Part shown: positions 51,042 through 60,235 of the stretch, in pieces
Layout: each line of letters starts with the position of its first letter
Position numbering within the stretch: position 1 is the first letter of the stretch
Source: Pseudonocardia sp.
GTDB taxonomy: Bacteria; Actinomycetota; Actinomycetes; Mycobacteriales; Pseudonocardiaceae
Direction of reading: 5' to 3'
DNA length: 64,000 nucleotides
Assembly (NCBI GenBank): GCA_019244295.1
Contig: JAFASX010000084.1
Location: 1 to 64,000 of the forward strand
Notes under the pieces: generated by a model
What the model was told of the DNA's origin: nothing
The model's input: the letters and a program-made list of their open reading frames with translations, nothing else
Database searches by the model: none
Program-made: the position numbers and the translations under genes

Positions 51042-52654
51042 TCAGCTTGCTGGCGCGTCGATTTGTTCGATTCGTCGGCGAATCTGCTCTGACTCGTCGA
51101 CCCGAGCGAGGCCAGCAAGCACATCGGCCAAGGTGCTCAGCGTTCCCCGCAGATCGTTTAGGAACGCCTGCGGGTGTTGTTCGTGAAGACGCTCGTAGAG
51201 CGCGACGGACTCGTTGGCGGCCGGTAGGGCCGCTTCCAGCTCGGCGGCGTGGGCAGCACGTACCGATGCGAAACTCCACAGGCCTTGGGCGAGGTCGGGT
51301 TCGAACGCCGTCGGATTGGTCGCCGCGAGCCGCCGACGGATCTCCACCGCCTGCTCGGTCGCGGCCAGCGCCTGCTCGTGGCGCCCCAGGTTCGACAACC
51401 GCACACTGAGGATGGTGAGTCGGTGGGCGCGCGCGGCTGGGGTGGTGTCTGGGGTGAGGGTGTCGGTGAGTCGTTGGGCCAGGTCGCAGGCCGGTTGGAG
51501 CAGCTCGGTGTCATAGCGGGGCAACACCTGGTCGGTGGTGTCGGCGACATCGTGGGGGGCGAGGGTGACCACTGTGTTCAGCACCGTGGCGCCACCGATG
51601 ACGGCCAGCTCGGGTCGGGCGCGGATCAGGGTCCGCAACCCGTCGGCGGCTGTGGGGTGTCGGGTGGCGGTCGCGGCGAGCACGATCAGACACCGGCGCA
51701 GCGCCGCACGGTTCAGCGAGTCCGCGTTGGTGTTGGTGGTCAGGTGGGTGAGCAGTTCCAGGGCGTGGGGTTGTTTCCGCAGGACAGCGGCGATGAGGTC
51801 TTCCCCGAAGCGGTCCGGGCGGATCGGCTGCAGGGTGGCCACCTCCACGACGGCGGTGGGGCTCAAGCCGTGCACTTCGGAGCGCACCGGCGGGTACAAC
51901 CGTTCGTAGTCGGTCAGCAGCCGGGCCGCGTCGGCCTGACCATCAGCCATACCGGCGTGGCGCAGCAGCGCGAGCGCCGCTGTGTGGCCGGTGGTGGGGC
52001 CGAACAGGGTCGCTAACCAGGCCATGGTCTCCATCGCGTGTTCGCGGTGAGGGTCGCGGCCGGTGGTGTCGGTCCAGCCGCGACGTTCGTGGCTAAGCAG
52101 GTACTCGGACAGGTCCTCGTGGGTGGGTGCGCGGTCACCGGTGTCAGCGGCGCAGACCGCGGCCAGGGCGGCCATGTGCAGGTCCAGCACCGACCCGTAG
52201 CCGGGATCGTTCAGATCGTTGCGTGGGTCGGGCGGTGGTCGTCCGGGCGCGATGTGATCGATGAACGCTGTGGCGGCGGCGGTGAAGGCACCAGCCCGAT
52301 CCCAGGTGAACTCGCCCAGGCTGATCGGTTCGGCCAGATGAACACCGCCGCGGTCGAGTTGCGCGGCGATGGTGTCCCACAGCCCGGGGGACGGGCGGGC
52401 CAGCAGCAGGACCCGCACCCGACGGCTGGGGTAGACCAGCGGCAGGTTCTCCACCAGTTCGACCAGGACGCCCAGCGCCCAGCGTTCGGCGTAATCGGCC
52501 ACCACCAGCAGCGGTTGGTCCCCGGCCGGTGGCTCGCGGTCGATCCCCGGGCGCGATCGGGGTCCCTTCTGCACCGCCTGGGCCACCGCCCAGCGCGACT
52601 GATACCGCGTGGTGGCGGTACGTCCGGCCAGACGCGTTTTGCCCGCCCCACCCG
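51042..52654 (-). pseudogene. STAND-type ATPase with TPR-like repeats, C-terminal part (interrupted by IS21)
   Basis: The minus strand codes for the rest of a P-loop ATPase. It begins in the Walker A (GPGGAGKTRLAGRTA), continues with QPLLVVADYAERW (Walker B-like), RVLLLARPSPGLWDTI and GEFTWDRAGAF, and ends in helical TPR-like repeats (LTILSVRLSNLGRHEQALAATEQAVEIRRRLAATNP). The ORF track reaches 52673, but codons after 52654 come from the insertion sequence. The N-terminal part is at 55511-55817. Joining the two through one copy of the target duplication gives exactly 1920 bases, a 639-codon protein. As it stands the gene is broken. Confidence 0.9.
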
Positions 52655-52782
52655 GGCCGGTGTCAAGGGACATGTCGATCTGAACGGTGGTGGTCGTGAG
52701 ATGTGAACGGTGGTGGCCAACAGTTTTGAACGGTGGCGGCCATGGGATCTGCCTAGGGTGGTGGCCGCCGGCCGTGGGGTGG

Positions 52783-53556
52783 TTAGGTGAGGGCTTTCAC
52801 CCCCTGTCCGGTGAGTGCTTGGGAGAGTCGGATGCTGTCTCCGCTGGTTTGGCAGAGGTGGGCGTGGTGGAGTAGTCGGTCGACGGTGGCGGTGGCCAGG
52901 GTTTTGGGCATGAGTTCGTCGAATCCTGAGGGGTGTAGGTTGGAGGACACCGCAATTGAGCGGCGTTCGTAGGCTGCGTCGACCAGTCGGTAGAGGCCTT
53001 CGGCGGTATCGGGGCCGACGGGGAGCAGTCCGATGTCGTCGATCATGATGAGTTCGGCGCGCAGGATCCGGGTGATGGCTGTGGTGAGCGAGTCATCAAC
53101 GCGGTGTCGGCGGACGAGGACGCCGAGGGCTTCGAGCGTGAACCAGGCCACGTGGAGCCCGGATTCGACGGCTTGGTGGCCGAGGGCTTCAAGGAGGAAT
53201 GTCTTGCCGGTGCCGGCCGGGCCACAGACGACGAGGTTCTCCTTGCGGTGGACCCATTCCAGGGTGCGGAGCGCGGCTTGGGTGGGGGCGGGGATGGAGG
53301 ACAGGGTTTCGTTCCAGGCCTGGAAGGTTTTGCCGGTGGGGAATCCGGCTCGGGCGCGGCGGGTGGCCAGTGAGGAGCGGTCGCGGCCGGCGACTTCTTC
53401 GGTCAGGAGCGCCCGTAGGACTTCGGTGGGGTCCCAGCGTTGAGCTTTGGCGGTGGCCAGTACCTCGGGTGCTATGCGGCGGATGTGCGGCAGACGCATC
53501 CGGCGTAGCAGTGCTTCGAGCCCGGTGTCGAGCGGGGGTGGGGTGGGAGTTGTCAT
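52783..53556 (-). CDS. istB: IS21 helper ATPase IstB
   Basis: The ATG at 53556 gives 257 residues and overlaps the upstream small gene (ATGA); the ORF-track start is 57 codons too early. LVVCGPAGTGKTFLLEALGHQA is the Walker A, and AELIMIDDIGLLPV the Walker B. It is a DnaA-like AAA+ protein that assembles on DNA and activates the IstA transposase. Sequence is intact. Confidence 0.93.
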   Translation of the reverse strand: MTTPTPPPLDTGLEALLRRMRLPHIRRIAPEVLATAKAQRWDPTEVLRALLTEEVAGRDRSSLATRRARAGFPTGKTFQAWNETLSSIPAPTQAALRTLEWVHRKENLVVCGPAGTGKTFLLEALGHQAVESGLHVAWFTLEALGVLVRRHRVDDSLTTAITRILRAELIMIDDIGLLPVGPDTAEGLYRLVDAAYERRSIAVSSNLHPSGFDELMPKTLATATVDRLLHHAHLCQTSGDSIRLSQALTGQGVKALT

Positions 53557-53816
53557 TGCCGTGCCCACTGGTAGATCAGCGTGGTGATTCGTTCGGTGAT
53601 CTGGTCGAGGTGCCAGATGGCGGCTTCCACGGTGGGCCTGGCCTGGAAGTACTCGGTGAACTCGGCGGCGGTGGTCTGGCTGGACTGGTCGAGCCAGCCG
53701 GCTAGGCGTGTGATCAACCAGGCCCATTCGTCGAGCTCAGCGGCGGGCACCAGCACCCGCCAGTTGAGGTCGACGGGGTCTGAGCTGGCGGTGGCCGTGG
53801 TGGCGTCGCTGTTCAT
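53553..53816 (-). CDS. Small IS21-associated protein between istA and istB
   Basis: 87 residues (DLNWRVLVPAAELDEWAWLITRLAGWLDQSS...YQWARQ), predicted mostly helical. It overlaps istA upstream and istB downstream by four bases each, so all three are translationally coupled. Similar small genes occur in a subgroup of actinobacterial IS21 elements; their role is not known to me. Confidence 0.75.
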   Translation of the reverse strand: MNSDATTATASSDPVDLNWRVLVPAAELDEWAWLITRLAGWLDQSSQTTAAEFTEYFQARPTVEAAIWHLDQITERITTLIYQWARQ

Positions 53817-55318
53817 GGGCTCACCCGCGGGCCGCTGAAACCGGCCCAGCTGGCGGTGCCCTGGGCCAGGGTGTGGTTCTCGTTGGTCTGGTGGGTCGGA
53901 TGAGGTGCGCTGGTGGTCTGGTGGATGAGGATCGCGGTGAGATCACCGTCGGCGAATCGGCCCGCGGCGGCGGCTTCCGCCAACGCGCGGTCGGTGACCG
54001 ACCGGCCGTGGCGCCCGGCTAGCTCGACCGCTTCGGCCATCTTGGTTCGTACCCGGGTGGCTCCAGCCGCGGCGGCCTTGGTCAGCCACCGTGCCGCGCC
54101 CTCACCCAGAGCCAGGAACGTCGCCTCGCCGCTGGTGGTGGCTTTGGGTGCGCGGGCTAGCGAGCCGGGCGCGGCGGGTGGGAAATGCGCGTCGTCGATG
54201 CGTGGGCTTCCCGGGTTGGTCGGGTGGTGGCGGGCGACTTCGACCGGCCCATCGGCTCCGACGTGCACGATCACTATCTGGTCGCCATGGCGGCGTACCC
54301 ACACCGTCTGCCCGGCGAGCTGGTGAGGTACCGAGTATTGGCTGGTTTCGAAGTTGACCATTGGTGTGTCGCGCCCGACGGTACGGGTCACCCCGAACGC
54401 GCCGGTGAACGGCGCGGCCGGGAGCGGATGTAACCGAGGGTGTTCCTGGGTGAGCATCTCGATCGGGGCGCGGCGGGTGACTCGGTGCGCACGAGCGTTG
54501 ACCTGCTCGCAAAACGCCGCGCACGCCGCCTCCAACTCAGCGAAGCTGGTGTACTCGTCAAGCAGGTTGGCCTCGGTGGGCACCAGATCGGCCTTCGCGA
54601 TCCGCACGCATGCCTCGCTGCCACCCTTCGTGGCCGGGTCCGCGGGCACGCAGGTGGCCACCGTCAGCCCGTAGTGGCGAGCGAAGACCACTGTGGCCGG
54701 GTTACGCACCGGTACCCCGGCGACGTGCTCGACGGTGACGGTTTTCTCGTTGTCGGTCAGCAGATAGGTGGGCACCCCACCGATCCGCCGCAGCGCGGTG
54801 TCGATCGCGGCGAACACACTCGGCTGGGTCTTGTCCAGCAGGGGAAGCACCACCCGGAATCGACACCACGCCAGCCAGAAACAAAACAAGACCGTCGCGA
54901 TGCCGGCGATACGCGGGCCGTCCCCAAAGTCGTACTGTGCCCACATCCCCGGCTCGGGAACCCACGGCCGAAACACCCGCCGGCGCCCGGACCGCCACGC
55001 CATCTTGATCTCCGCGACCGCGCGGCGAGTGGTGCGATCCGACCCCTTGAAACCCATCGCGACGATCTTGTCGTGAGCCACGTCAGCGCGGATCTTGCCC
55101 TCAGAGCGTTCAACAAGCTCCTCCAACTTCGGCGCAAACTCATCAATCACTCTCGGCCGCGGCTCCGGCCGGCCCGGCACCAGCGTGCCCGCCTCACGCG
55201 CGGCCACATACCGTGCCACCGTGTTCGGCGAACACCCCGCCAACTCAGCGGCGTCGCGATACGACCCGGTCAAATCGAACCCTTCGAGAATTTCCATGAT
55301 CTCCTCGGCAGACTTCAC
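53813..55318 (-). CDS. istA: IS21 transposase IstA
   Basis: 501 residues. The N-terminal helix-turn-helix reads GSYRDAAELAGCSPNTVARYVAAREAG. The DDE catalytic core has WAQYDFGDGP (first Asp), YLLTDNEKTVTVEHVAG (second Asp) and TKGGSEACVRIAKADL (Glu). The Mu-type C-terminal domain is NFETSQYSVPHQLAGQTVWVRRHGDQIVIVH. Complete and of normal length. First gene of the element. Confidence 0.95.
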   Translation of the reverse strand: MKSAEEIMEILEGFDLTGSYRDAAELAGCSPNTVARYVAAREAGTLVPGRPEPRPRVIDEFAPKLEELVERSEGKIRADVAHDKIVAMGFKGSDRTTRRAVAEIKMAWRSGRRRVFRPWVPEPGMWAQYDFGDGPRIAGIATVLFCFWLAWCRFRVVLPLLDKTQPSVFAAIDTALRRIGGVPTYLLTDNEKTVTVEHVAGVPVRNPATVVFARHYGLTVATCVPADPATKGGSEACVRIAKADLVPTEANLLDEYTSFAELEAACAAFCEQVNARAHRVTRRAPIEMLTQEHPRLHPLPAAPFTGAFGVTRTVGRDTPMVNFETSQYSVPHQLAGQTVWVRRHGDQIVIVHVGADGPVEVARHHPTNPGSPRIDDAHFPPAAPGSLARAPKATTSGEATFLALGEGAARWLTKAAAAGATRVRTKMAEAVELAGRHGRSVTDRALAEAAAAGRFADGDLTAILIHQTTSAPHPTHQTNENHTLAQGTASWAGFSGPRVSP

Positions 55319-55510
55319 GTATCCCCTCCCCGGGGGCTGGGTGCGGTTGGCGCCGCTCAGCCCACTCGAGGAGGGGACCCCCGCCCGGTAACCGGCGAGG
55401 AACGGTCAAGATCGTGTCGGCAGATCCACTGACCACCAGCGATCACTTCCACTGACCATCACCGCTCAAAAACTTGGCCGTCCGCATTCAGGATCCCATG
55501 ACCGCCGACA

Positions 55511-55817
55511 GGCCGGTGAGCATGAGCACCGAGACGTCCTCGTCGGGTTGGTCCAACCACTGGTCTATCAGCGCCTCGTCGGCGGGTCGCGGCTGGTATC
55601 CCACGATCTCGCGCACCGGGTTGAGCAGGTGACTGGGCGAGTTCCGCGAGCGGGAGACCCGCCGTGGGGGCGTGGGGGTGAGGTACTCCAGCCGGACGGC
55701 GTCGCGGTCAAGCAGGATCGACAGATCCCCGTCGACCTGACCGATCTGGATGTTGTGCCCACCCACCGTCCCGGACATCGACGGGCCCGGCGGCGTGGTC
55801 GAGGGTCTAGACCTCAC
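55511..55817 (-). pseudogene. STAND-type ATPase, N-terminal part (interrupted by IS21)
   Basis: From the GTG at 55817 (overlapping the upstream stop as GTGA) the frame reads SMSGTVGGHNIQIGQVDGDLSILLDRDAVRLEYLTP, then VREIVGYQPRPADEALIDQWLDQPDEDVSVLMLTG, and stops being gene sequence at the IS21 junction. The NIQIGQV-x-GD segment, a linker and a P-loop are the usual start of this actinobacterial STAND family. The remaining part is at 51042-52654. Confidence 0.88.
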
Positions 55818-56116
55818 CGGTCACGGTGGATGGTCGCGTTTCCGCCGACCTGGCCGAACTGGATGTTGTCCCGCCTCACCGTCCCAGACATCGACACACT
55901 GGACGCTTCGGCACCCACACCCTCACCCTGATCAGGCCCCGACGCTAACCACAACGCCAGCACCATGGCCAGCAGGGTCAACACCCCGACCACGATCCAG
56001 GCCCACGGGTTGGTCTTCCACTCGGTGGCCAGGTTGATCACTACCGCGACACCGGAGCCGACCACAGCCGTCGCGGCCGTGGGCACCGCGACCCGCCATC
56101 CCAACCGAGCTGACAT
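55814..56116 (-). CDS. Small membrane protein with NIQxGQV motif, coupled to STAND ATPase
   Basis: The ATG at 56116 has GGGAGG eight bases upstream, giving 100 residues. Two membrane helices (VAVPTAATAVVGSGVAVVINLA and WAWIVVGVLTLLAMVLALWLA) precede a short tail, SMSGTVRRDNIQFGQVGGNATIHRDR. That tail is a near copy of the start of the downstream ATPase (SMSGTVGGHNIQIGQVDGD). The genes overlap by GTGA. It may anchor the ATPase or have arisen by duplication of its first exon-like block. Confidence 0.75.
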   Translation of the reverse strand: MSARLGWRVAVPTAATAVVGSGVAVVINLATEWKTNPWAWIVVGVLTLLAMVLALWLASGPDQGEGVGAEASSVSMSGTVRRDNIQFGQVGGNATIHRDR

Positions 56117-56279
56117 CGGTTCCGCCTCCCGGCCCACGGCCCGCCATCTCGCCGGTGCTCAGCATGACAGCCAGGGGCGGCGGCGCGCGAGGATTCCCGG
56201 CAACGTTCTCGTGTCGAGATCACCGATCCCCGCCGTGGCGGGGTGTCGCTGCTCGGTGGGCTCCAGGGGGTCGCTACCG

Positions 56280-56545
56280 TGCCCCGGTGATCAAGACTGG
56301 GTGGCGGGTTGCGCGGGCTCCGCAACAGCCGGCTGGGCCGGATGTGTTTGGTGGGGTTGGCCGGCCGGGCCGGTCGGATTGGTCGAGGGGTTGCGCCGGG
56401 AGGGCGTCTGTGCGGGGACACCGTTTCTGATCTCGCCGGAGTTCGCCCACGACGTGGCGTTGAACGGGTTCTTCCTGTCGTGTGAGATGCAGGGTCGGGC
56501 TTGGACGACTCAGCACGGTTATGCGCCGGGTAGTGCTCGAAGGTA
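56280..56545 (+). pseudogene. Tyrosine recombinase (integrase) N-terminal fragment
   Basis: One plus frame reads GTPFLISPEFAHDVALNGFFLSCEMQGRAWTTQHGYA, which matches the core-binding N-terminus of actinobacterial phage-type integrases (PFLISPxxxxDxxLNxFF...WxTQxxYARDL). It breaks off at 56546 and lacks the catalytic domain. It lies beside the STAND operon, which suggests that operon came in on a mobile element. Confidence 0.65.
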
Positions 56546-56675
56546 GGTCGGACGATCCTACGGGCTGGCGGCTTCGGCATTGGGACGACGGTCCGCCACT
56601 GGCGGGGGACGTGACCGGGGGCGCACGAGCCCGCGTTGCGCGCCTAACTAGCGGGCCGTAACCACGCCTACTGGG

Positions 56676-57923
56676 TTACCGCCCAGGCCTCGATGGCTGC
56701 TGGACTTCCTCTACTGGAGGCAGCACCGGCGGTCTCCCCGGGAGCTTGTCGTCTGGCAGCTTTACCGGCGGCGGGGCCTCGGATGGCGATGGCTGGTTGG
56801 ACTGGCTTTCAGCTGGGGCAGGTGCGGCGTCGTCTGGCTCGGGGACGTCGGCATCCTTGCCGGCCCCGGGGGCCGGGGCACCTGGTGGTACCTCCGAGTG
56901 GGAGGGCGGCGCCGGCTTGTCGCCGACTTGAACGGGTCCCCTAACTGAGCCGGTGACGGGCGCGAACCCGCTGCGATCCGGTAACTGGGCGGCTAGGTTG
57001 CACGCTACTTTCCGGGTGCCCGCAGCCCAGGACTCCACGGTCAGGTTATCCCAGAGCACCGACAATTTCTTGTCGCTGATCACTTTTTCGCCGCCGGCAT
57101 AGTCGCTGGCCATCTTGCTGCATGCGGGCTGGAGGAACGCATCCTGGTCGCTAACCTGCGGGAACTTGTCGTGGAACTTCTGGCCGAGGTCGATCGAACC
57201 GACGGCCTCGATGGCGTGCGGGAGTGAGCAGTCCACCGGGTCGCCGATGTATCGGCCGTCGATGCCCAGGCACGTACCGGTAGGGCGAATGTCCGCCTGA
57301 TCTTGAGCCGATACCTTGCCGGTGATCGCATAGAGCGCGCCGGAGCGCGAGAACCGTTGCAGGCCGCAGCGCAATAATCGGTCGCCGTCGGCCCAGCTCT
57401 TCGGGGACGGTCTGAGCGCGCCGGCTCGGAATGCGCCATTGGGGTCATACTTGCCGCCGAGGTAGCGAACCACGAGCGGCGTACAACGCTCATTGACTAA
57501 TTGCCGGAAACGCTGGTTGTCCGGCATCGCGGCATTGGCTGGGATGCCGCTCAGCTGCACCGCTCCAGCCTGCTCGAACAGGTGTGAACGAGAGCAGTCG
57601 ACCGTTTCAGCGTCGGCGGCGTCGGTGCGCTGCCAGGTCAGGCAGCTGCCAGGGGTCGCTGGCGGTGCCGTCCGGGTCGGGACCGAGGCTTCTTCGCTGT
57701 CCTCTGGGACTGGCGCCGCCGCGAGTGTGCTCAGCACCGGCACCCGGGTACCCGACAGCTCGTCCAACGTGGCGGCAGCGAGCATCACCACCGCGCCAAC
57801 TAACAGACCGATCACGATGCCAACGTGCCGTCGTTGTAGGACAGGGCGTGGGGCGACCGGCCGTGGTGCCTGATGGGCGCGGTGCGCTTCCGGCGCTCGG
57901 GGAGGCTCAAGGGTCGGCGTCAT
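56676..57923 (-). CDS. Septum formation family protein
   Basis: The ATG at 57923 (MTPTLEPPRAPEAH) gives 415 residues; the ORF track begins 43 codons earlier. One N-terminal membrane helix (VGIVIGLLVGAVVMLAAATL) is followed by two similar extracytoplasmic domains, each with a CL...DC...PH/SH pattern (CLTWQRTDAADAETVDCSRSHLFE; CLGIDGRYIGDPVDCSLPHAIEAVG), suggesting disulfides. The C-terminal 90 residues are proline-rich and probably span or bind the cell wall. Genes of this family are fixed next to serS in Pseudonocardiaceae. Confidence 0.9.
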   Translation of the reverse strand: MTPTLEPPRAPEAHRAHQAPRPVAPRPVLQRRHVGIVIGLLVGAVVMLAAATLDELSGTRVPVLSTLAAAPVPEDSEEASVPTRTAPPATPGSCLTWQRTDAADAETVDCSRSHLFEQAGAVQLSGIPANAAMPDNQRFRQLVNERCTPLVVRYLGGKYDPNGAFRAGALRPSPKSWADGDRLLRCGLQRFSRSGALYAITGKVSAQDQADIRPTGTCLGIDGRYIGDPVDCSLPHAIEAVGSIDLGQKFHDKFPQVSDQDAFLQPACSKMASDYAGGEKVISDKKLSVLWDNLTVESWAAGTRKVACNLAAQLPDRSGFAPVTGSVRGPVQVGDKPAPPSHSEVPPGAPAPGAGKDADVPEPDDAAPAPAESQSNQPSPSEAPPPVKLPDDKLPGRPPVLPPVEEVQQPSRPGR

Positions 57924-58164
57924 GACTTGGTCATCATGCCGTCGACCCCGCCAAGCGACCCACCGCGTGGCGGTATCTAGGCGCCGTCCGGTCCTTCGGG
58001 TGCTGCGAGCGTATTCGCCGGTACCGGGAGCGGCGGCGTTCCGGGTCGTCATAGCCGATGGGCATCCGCTTATCGACAGATGTGTGAGAGCGTTGAACCG
58101 CTACATATGTGACTGCTTCGAGCCGGGTGCGGGGACCCGAGCAAGCTAGCTAGGCTAACACGTT

Positions 58165-59424
58165 GTGATCGACCTGAAGTTGCTGCGCGAGCGCCCGGAC
58201 GAGGTGCGCGCGTCGCAGCGTGCCCGGGGCGCCGACCCGGCGGCGGTTGATGCGGTGCTGGCGGCGGATGAGCGCCGCCGTATCGCCGTCGGCCGGGCGG
58301 ACACACTGCGCTCCGAACAGCGCCAGCTCGGCAAGAAGATCGGCCGGGCGTCTGGCGAGGAACGCGCCGCGCTGCTCGAGCACGGCAAGGAGTTAGCTGC
58401 CCAGGTCAAGGCGGCCGAGAGCGAACAGGCTGAGGCGGATCAGGCGCTCGTCGACACCCACCGCGCGCTGCCGAATCTGATCATTGAGGGTGTACCGGCG
58501 GGCGGCGAGGACGATTACGTGGTTCTCGATCACGTTGGCACTCCGCCCGAGTTCGACTTCGAGGTGCGCGACCACCTGGACCTGTTGGAGCGTCTAGGCG
58601 CGCTGGACATGGAGCGTGGCGCCAAGGTGTCCGGCGCCCGGTTCTACTTTCTCACCGGCGTCGGCGCTCGGCTGCAGCTTGCGCTGCTCACCATGGCGAT
58701 GAACAGGGCGGTTGCCGCCGGGTTCACCATGGTTATCCCGCCGGTGCTGGTGAAGCCGGAGGTCATGGAGGGCACCGGATTCCTGGGCGCGCACGCCAGC
58801 GAGGTGTACCGGCTGCGCGATGACGACCTGTTCCTGGTGGGCACCAGCGAGGTACCGCTGGCCGGTTACCACGCCGGGGAGATCCTGGACCTGAGTGGCG
58901 GGCCGCGCCGATACGCCGGCTGGTCGACCTGTTTCCGGCGGGAGGCCGGTAGCTACGGCAAGGACACCAGGGGCATTATTCGGGTGCACCAGTTCGACAA
59001 GATCGAGATGTTCTCCTACTGCCGGCCAGAGGACGTGCAGGACGAGCACCAGCGGTTGCTCAACTGGGAGCGGGACATGTTGGCGGCCGTCGAAGTGCCG
59101 TACCGGGTGATCGACACCGCCGCCGGTGATCTGGGCGCCAGCGCCGCGCGCAAGTACGACTGCGAGGGCTGGGTCCCGTCCCAGAGCCGCTACCGAGAGC
59201 TCACCTCGACGTCCAATTGCACGACGTTCCAGGCTCGGCGGCTGAATATCCGGTATCGGGATGAGGACGGCCGCAACCGGACGGCGGCCACCCTGAACGG
59301 CACGCTGGCCACTACCCGGTGGATCGTGGCGATCGTGGAGAACCATCAGCGGGCTGACGGCTCGGTCGTGGTTCCTGAAGCGCTGCGCCCGCTGCTCGGG
59401 CTCGACGTGCTCAAGCCCGCCTAG
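58165..59424 (+). CDS. serS: Seryl-tRNA synthetase
   Basis: 419 residues from a GTG start. The N-terminal coiled-coil arm binds tRNA ([20 protein letters not shown]...[18 protein letters not shown]). Class II motifs are [18 protein letters not shown] (motif 1), [27 protein letters not shown] (motif 2) and [19 protein letters not shown] (motif 3). Charges tRNA-Ser in the cytoplasm. Complete and essential. Confidence 0.98.
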   Translation: MIDLKLLRERPDEVRASQRARGADPAAVDAVLAADERRRIAVGRADTLRSEQRQLGKKIGRASGEERAALLEHGKELAAQVKAAESEQAEADQALVDTHRALPNLIIEGVPAGGEDDYVVLDHVGTPPEFDFEVRDHLDLLERLGALDMERGAKVSGARFYFLTGVGARLQLALLTMAMNRAVAAGFTMVIPPVLVKPEVMEGTGFLGAHASEVYRLRDDDLFLVGTSEVPLAGYHAGEILDLSGGPRRYAGWSTCFRREAGSYGKDTRGIIRVHQFDKIEMFSYCRPEDVQDEHQRLLNWERDMLAAVEVPYRVIDTAAGDLGASAARKYDCEGWVPSQSRYRELTSTSNCTTFQARRLNIRYRDEDGRNRTAATLNGTLATTRWIVAIVENHQRADGSVVVPEALRPLLGLDVLKPA

Positions 59425-59599
59425 CGCCAGTGGGCCACGGCGGACTTCCCCGGGCCACGGCGGCTTCGCATATCCAGCCTGCTCTTCGCATATGTCCCGC
59501 GGCATGCGAAGAGCAGACCAGGTATGCGAAGTTGCGCTGGCTAGGCCGCGTCGCGGAGGTGTCCAGGTCGGCCGCCAGCGGGATGGTCAGCGGGATCAT
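59411..59599 (-). pseudogene. Truncated gene coupled to RHH protein
   Basis: An ATG overlaps the stop of the RHH gene (ATGA) and reads MIPLTIPLAADLDTSATRPSQ, then continues into the palindromic repeat and serS-convergent sequence as nonsense. The start context looks real, the body does not. Probably the 5' stub of the RHH protein's partner gene, cut by the repeat element. Confidence 0.3.
59463..59533. repeat. Palindromic intergenic element, TATGCGAAGT family, copy 2
   Basis: CTTCGCATATCCAG...CTGCTCTTCGCAT...ATGCGAAGAGCAG...CCAGGTATGCGAAG folds as an inner 13-bp stem within an outer stem. It lies 39 bp after serS, facing a minus-strand gene. Same layout as 30483-30558. Confidence 0.7.
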
Positions 59600-59760
59600 T
59601 GTGGTTGCTCCGGAAGCTCGTTCACGCGTTCTAGGTGAGCGCGCAGCACATCCTCCACGTAGGCTGACAGCGAGCGGCCGTCGTCGATCGCCGCGTGCTT
59701 AATCGCACGCACCAGGTCAGCCGGTAGATAGATGTTGAACTGCTGCTTCGCGGACGCCAC
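59596..59760 (-). CDS. Ribbon-helix-helix (CopG-like) protein
   Basis: Too short for the ORF track: GTG at 59760 to TGA at 59596, 54 residues. KQQFNIYLPADLVRAIKHAAIDDGRSLSAYVEDVLRAHLERV is a textbook RHH fold (beta strand QFNIYLP, two helices). It is probably a repressor or antitoxin; its partner gene would be the truncated frame that overlaps its stop. Confidence 0.8.
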   Translation of the reverse strand: MASAKQQFNIYLPADLVRAIKHAAIDDGRSLSAYVEDVLRAHLERVNELPEQPQ

Positions 59761-59817
59761 AGCCCTCTAGTTTACTAGTTGGTGGAAGGCGGACGGCCCA
59801 GTGGTGCTATAGCGCGG

Positions 59818-60235
59818 CTACAGCGGGATGGGGGTGTTGGCGCCGCTGAGCACTACGCCGACTTGCTCACCGGGCTCCGGGCGGTAGATGCCAGGCCCCG
59901 GTGCCTGCTCCGCGAGTTCCAGCGCGACACCACCCTGACCGCACAACGTCTGCGGCGCATCGAACGCGTGCACCTGCAGGGCGTTAGAGCTGGCCGCCCA
60001 CTCCTGGCTGGCCGCCAGCGAGTCGGCGTAACGCTCCCCGGTCACCACCAGCGTGGCGCCGCAGCCTCGGATGCGTTCAATCTTGGCCGGCGAGGACACC
60101 GTCGGCACGTAGATCCGGGCCGGCACGCCCGGCCGCTGAGCGGCCCAGGCGACCGCAAGGTGCGCGCGATGGTATCCCGATCGGCGGTCGTCAGCTCGAC
60201 AAGCCGGGAAACCGCCGAGCTCACGCCGGATTGCG
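59818..60235 (-). pseudogene. PLP-dependent serine/threonine dehydratase pseudogene
   Basis: The frame contains LAVAWAAQRPGVPARIYVPTVSSPAKIERIRGCGATLVVTGERYADSLAASQEWAA, typical of threonine dehydratase-like enzymes after the SGGNAG phosphate loop. Then FDAPQTLCGQGGVALEL is followed almost directly by EPGEQVGVVLSGANT, the family's C-terminal end. About 100 residues between are missing, and the N-terminal part with the PLP lysine is out of frame. Dead gene overlapping the ku 3' end. Confidence 0.8.

Larger units (their letters stand above)
52661..55510 (-). mobile_element. Complete IS21-family insertion sequence
   Basis: A 2850-bp element flanked by GGCCGG on both sides (52655-52660 and 55511-55516). 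Ends read inward as TGTCAAGGGACATG and TGTCGGCGGTCATG, imperfect inverted repeats starting with TG. Inside the left end TGAACGGTGGTGG occurs three times with a 23-bp period (52681, 52704, 52727), the transposase-binding repeats expected in IS21. It carries istA, a small middle gene and istB, all open, so it looks recent and potentially active. Confidence 0.93.

Noticed and set aside
51249-52016. 255-residue plus-strand ORF over the STAND gene
   Set aside because: Antisense shadow in high-GC DNA; the minus frame has Walker and TPR-like features.
58594-59505. 303-residue minus-strand ORF over serS
   Set aside because: Shadow of seryl-tRNA synthetase with no family signal.
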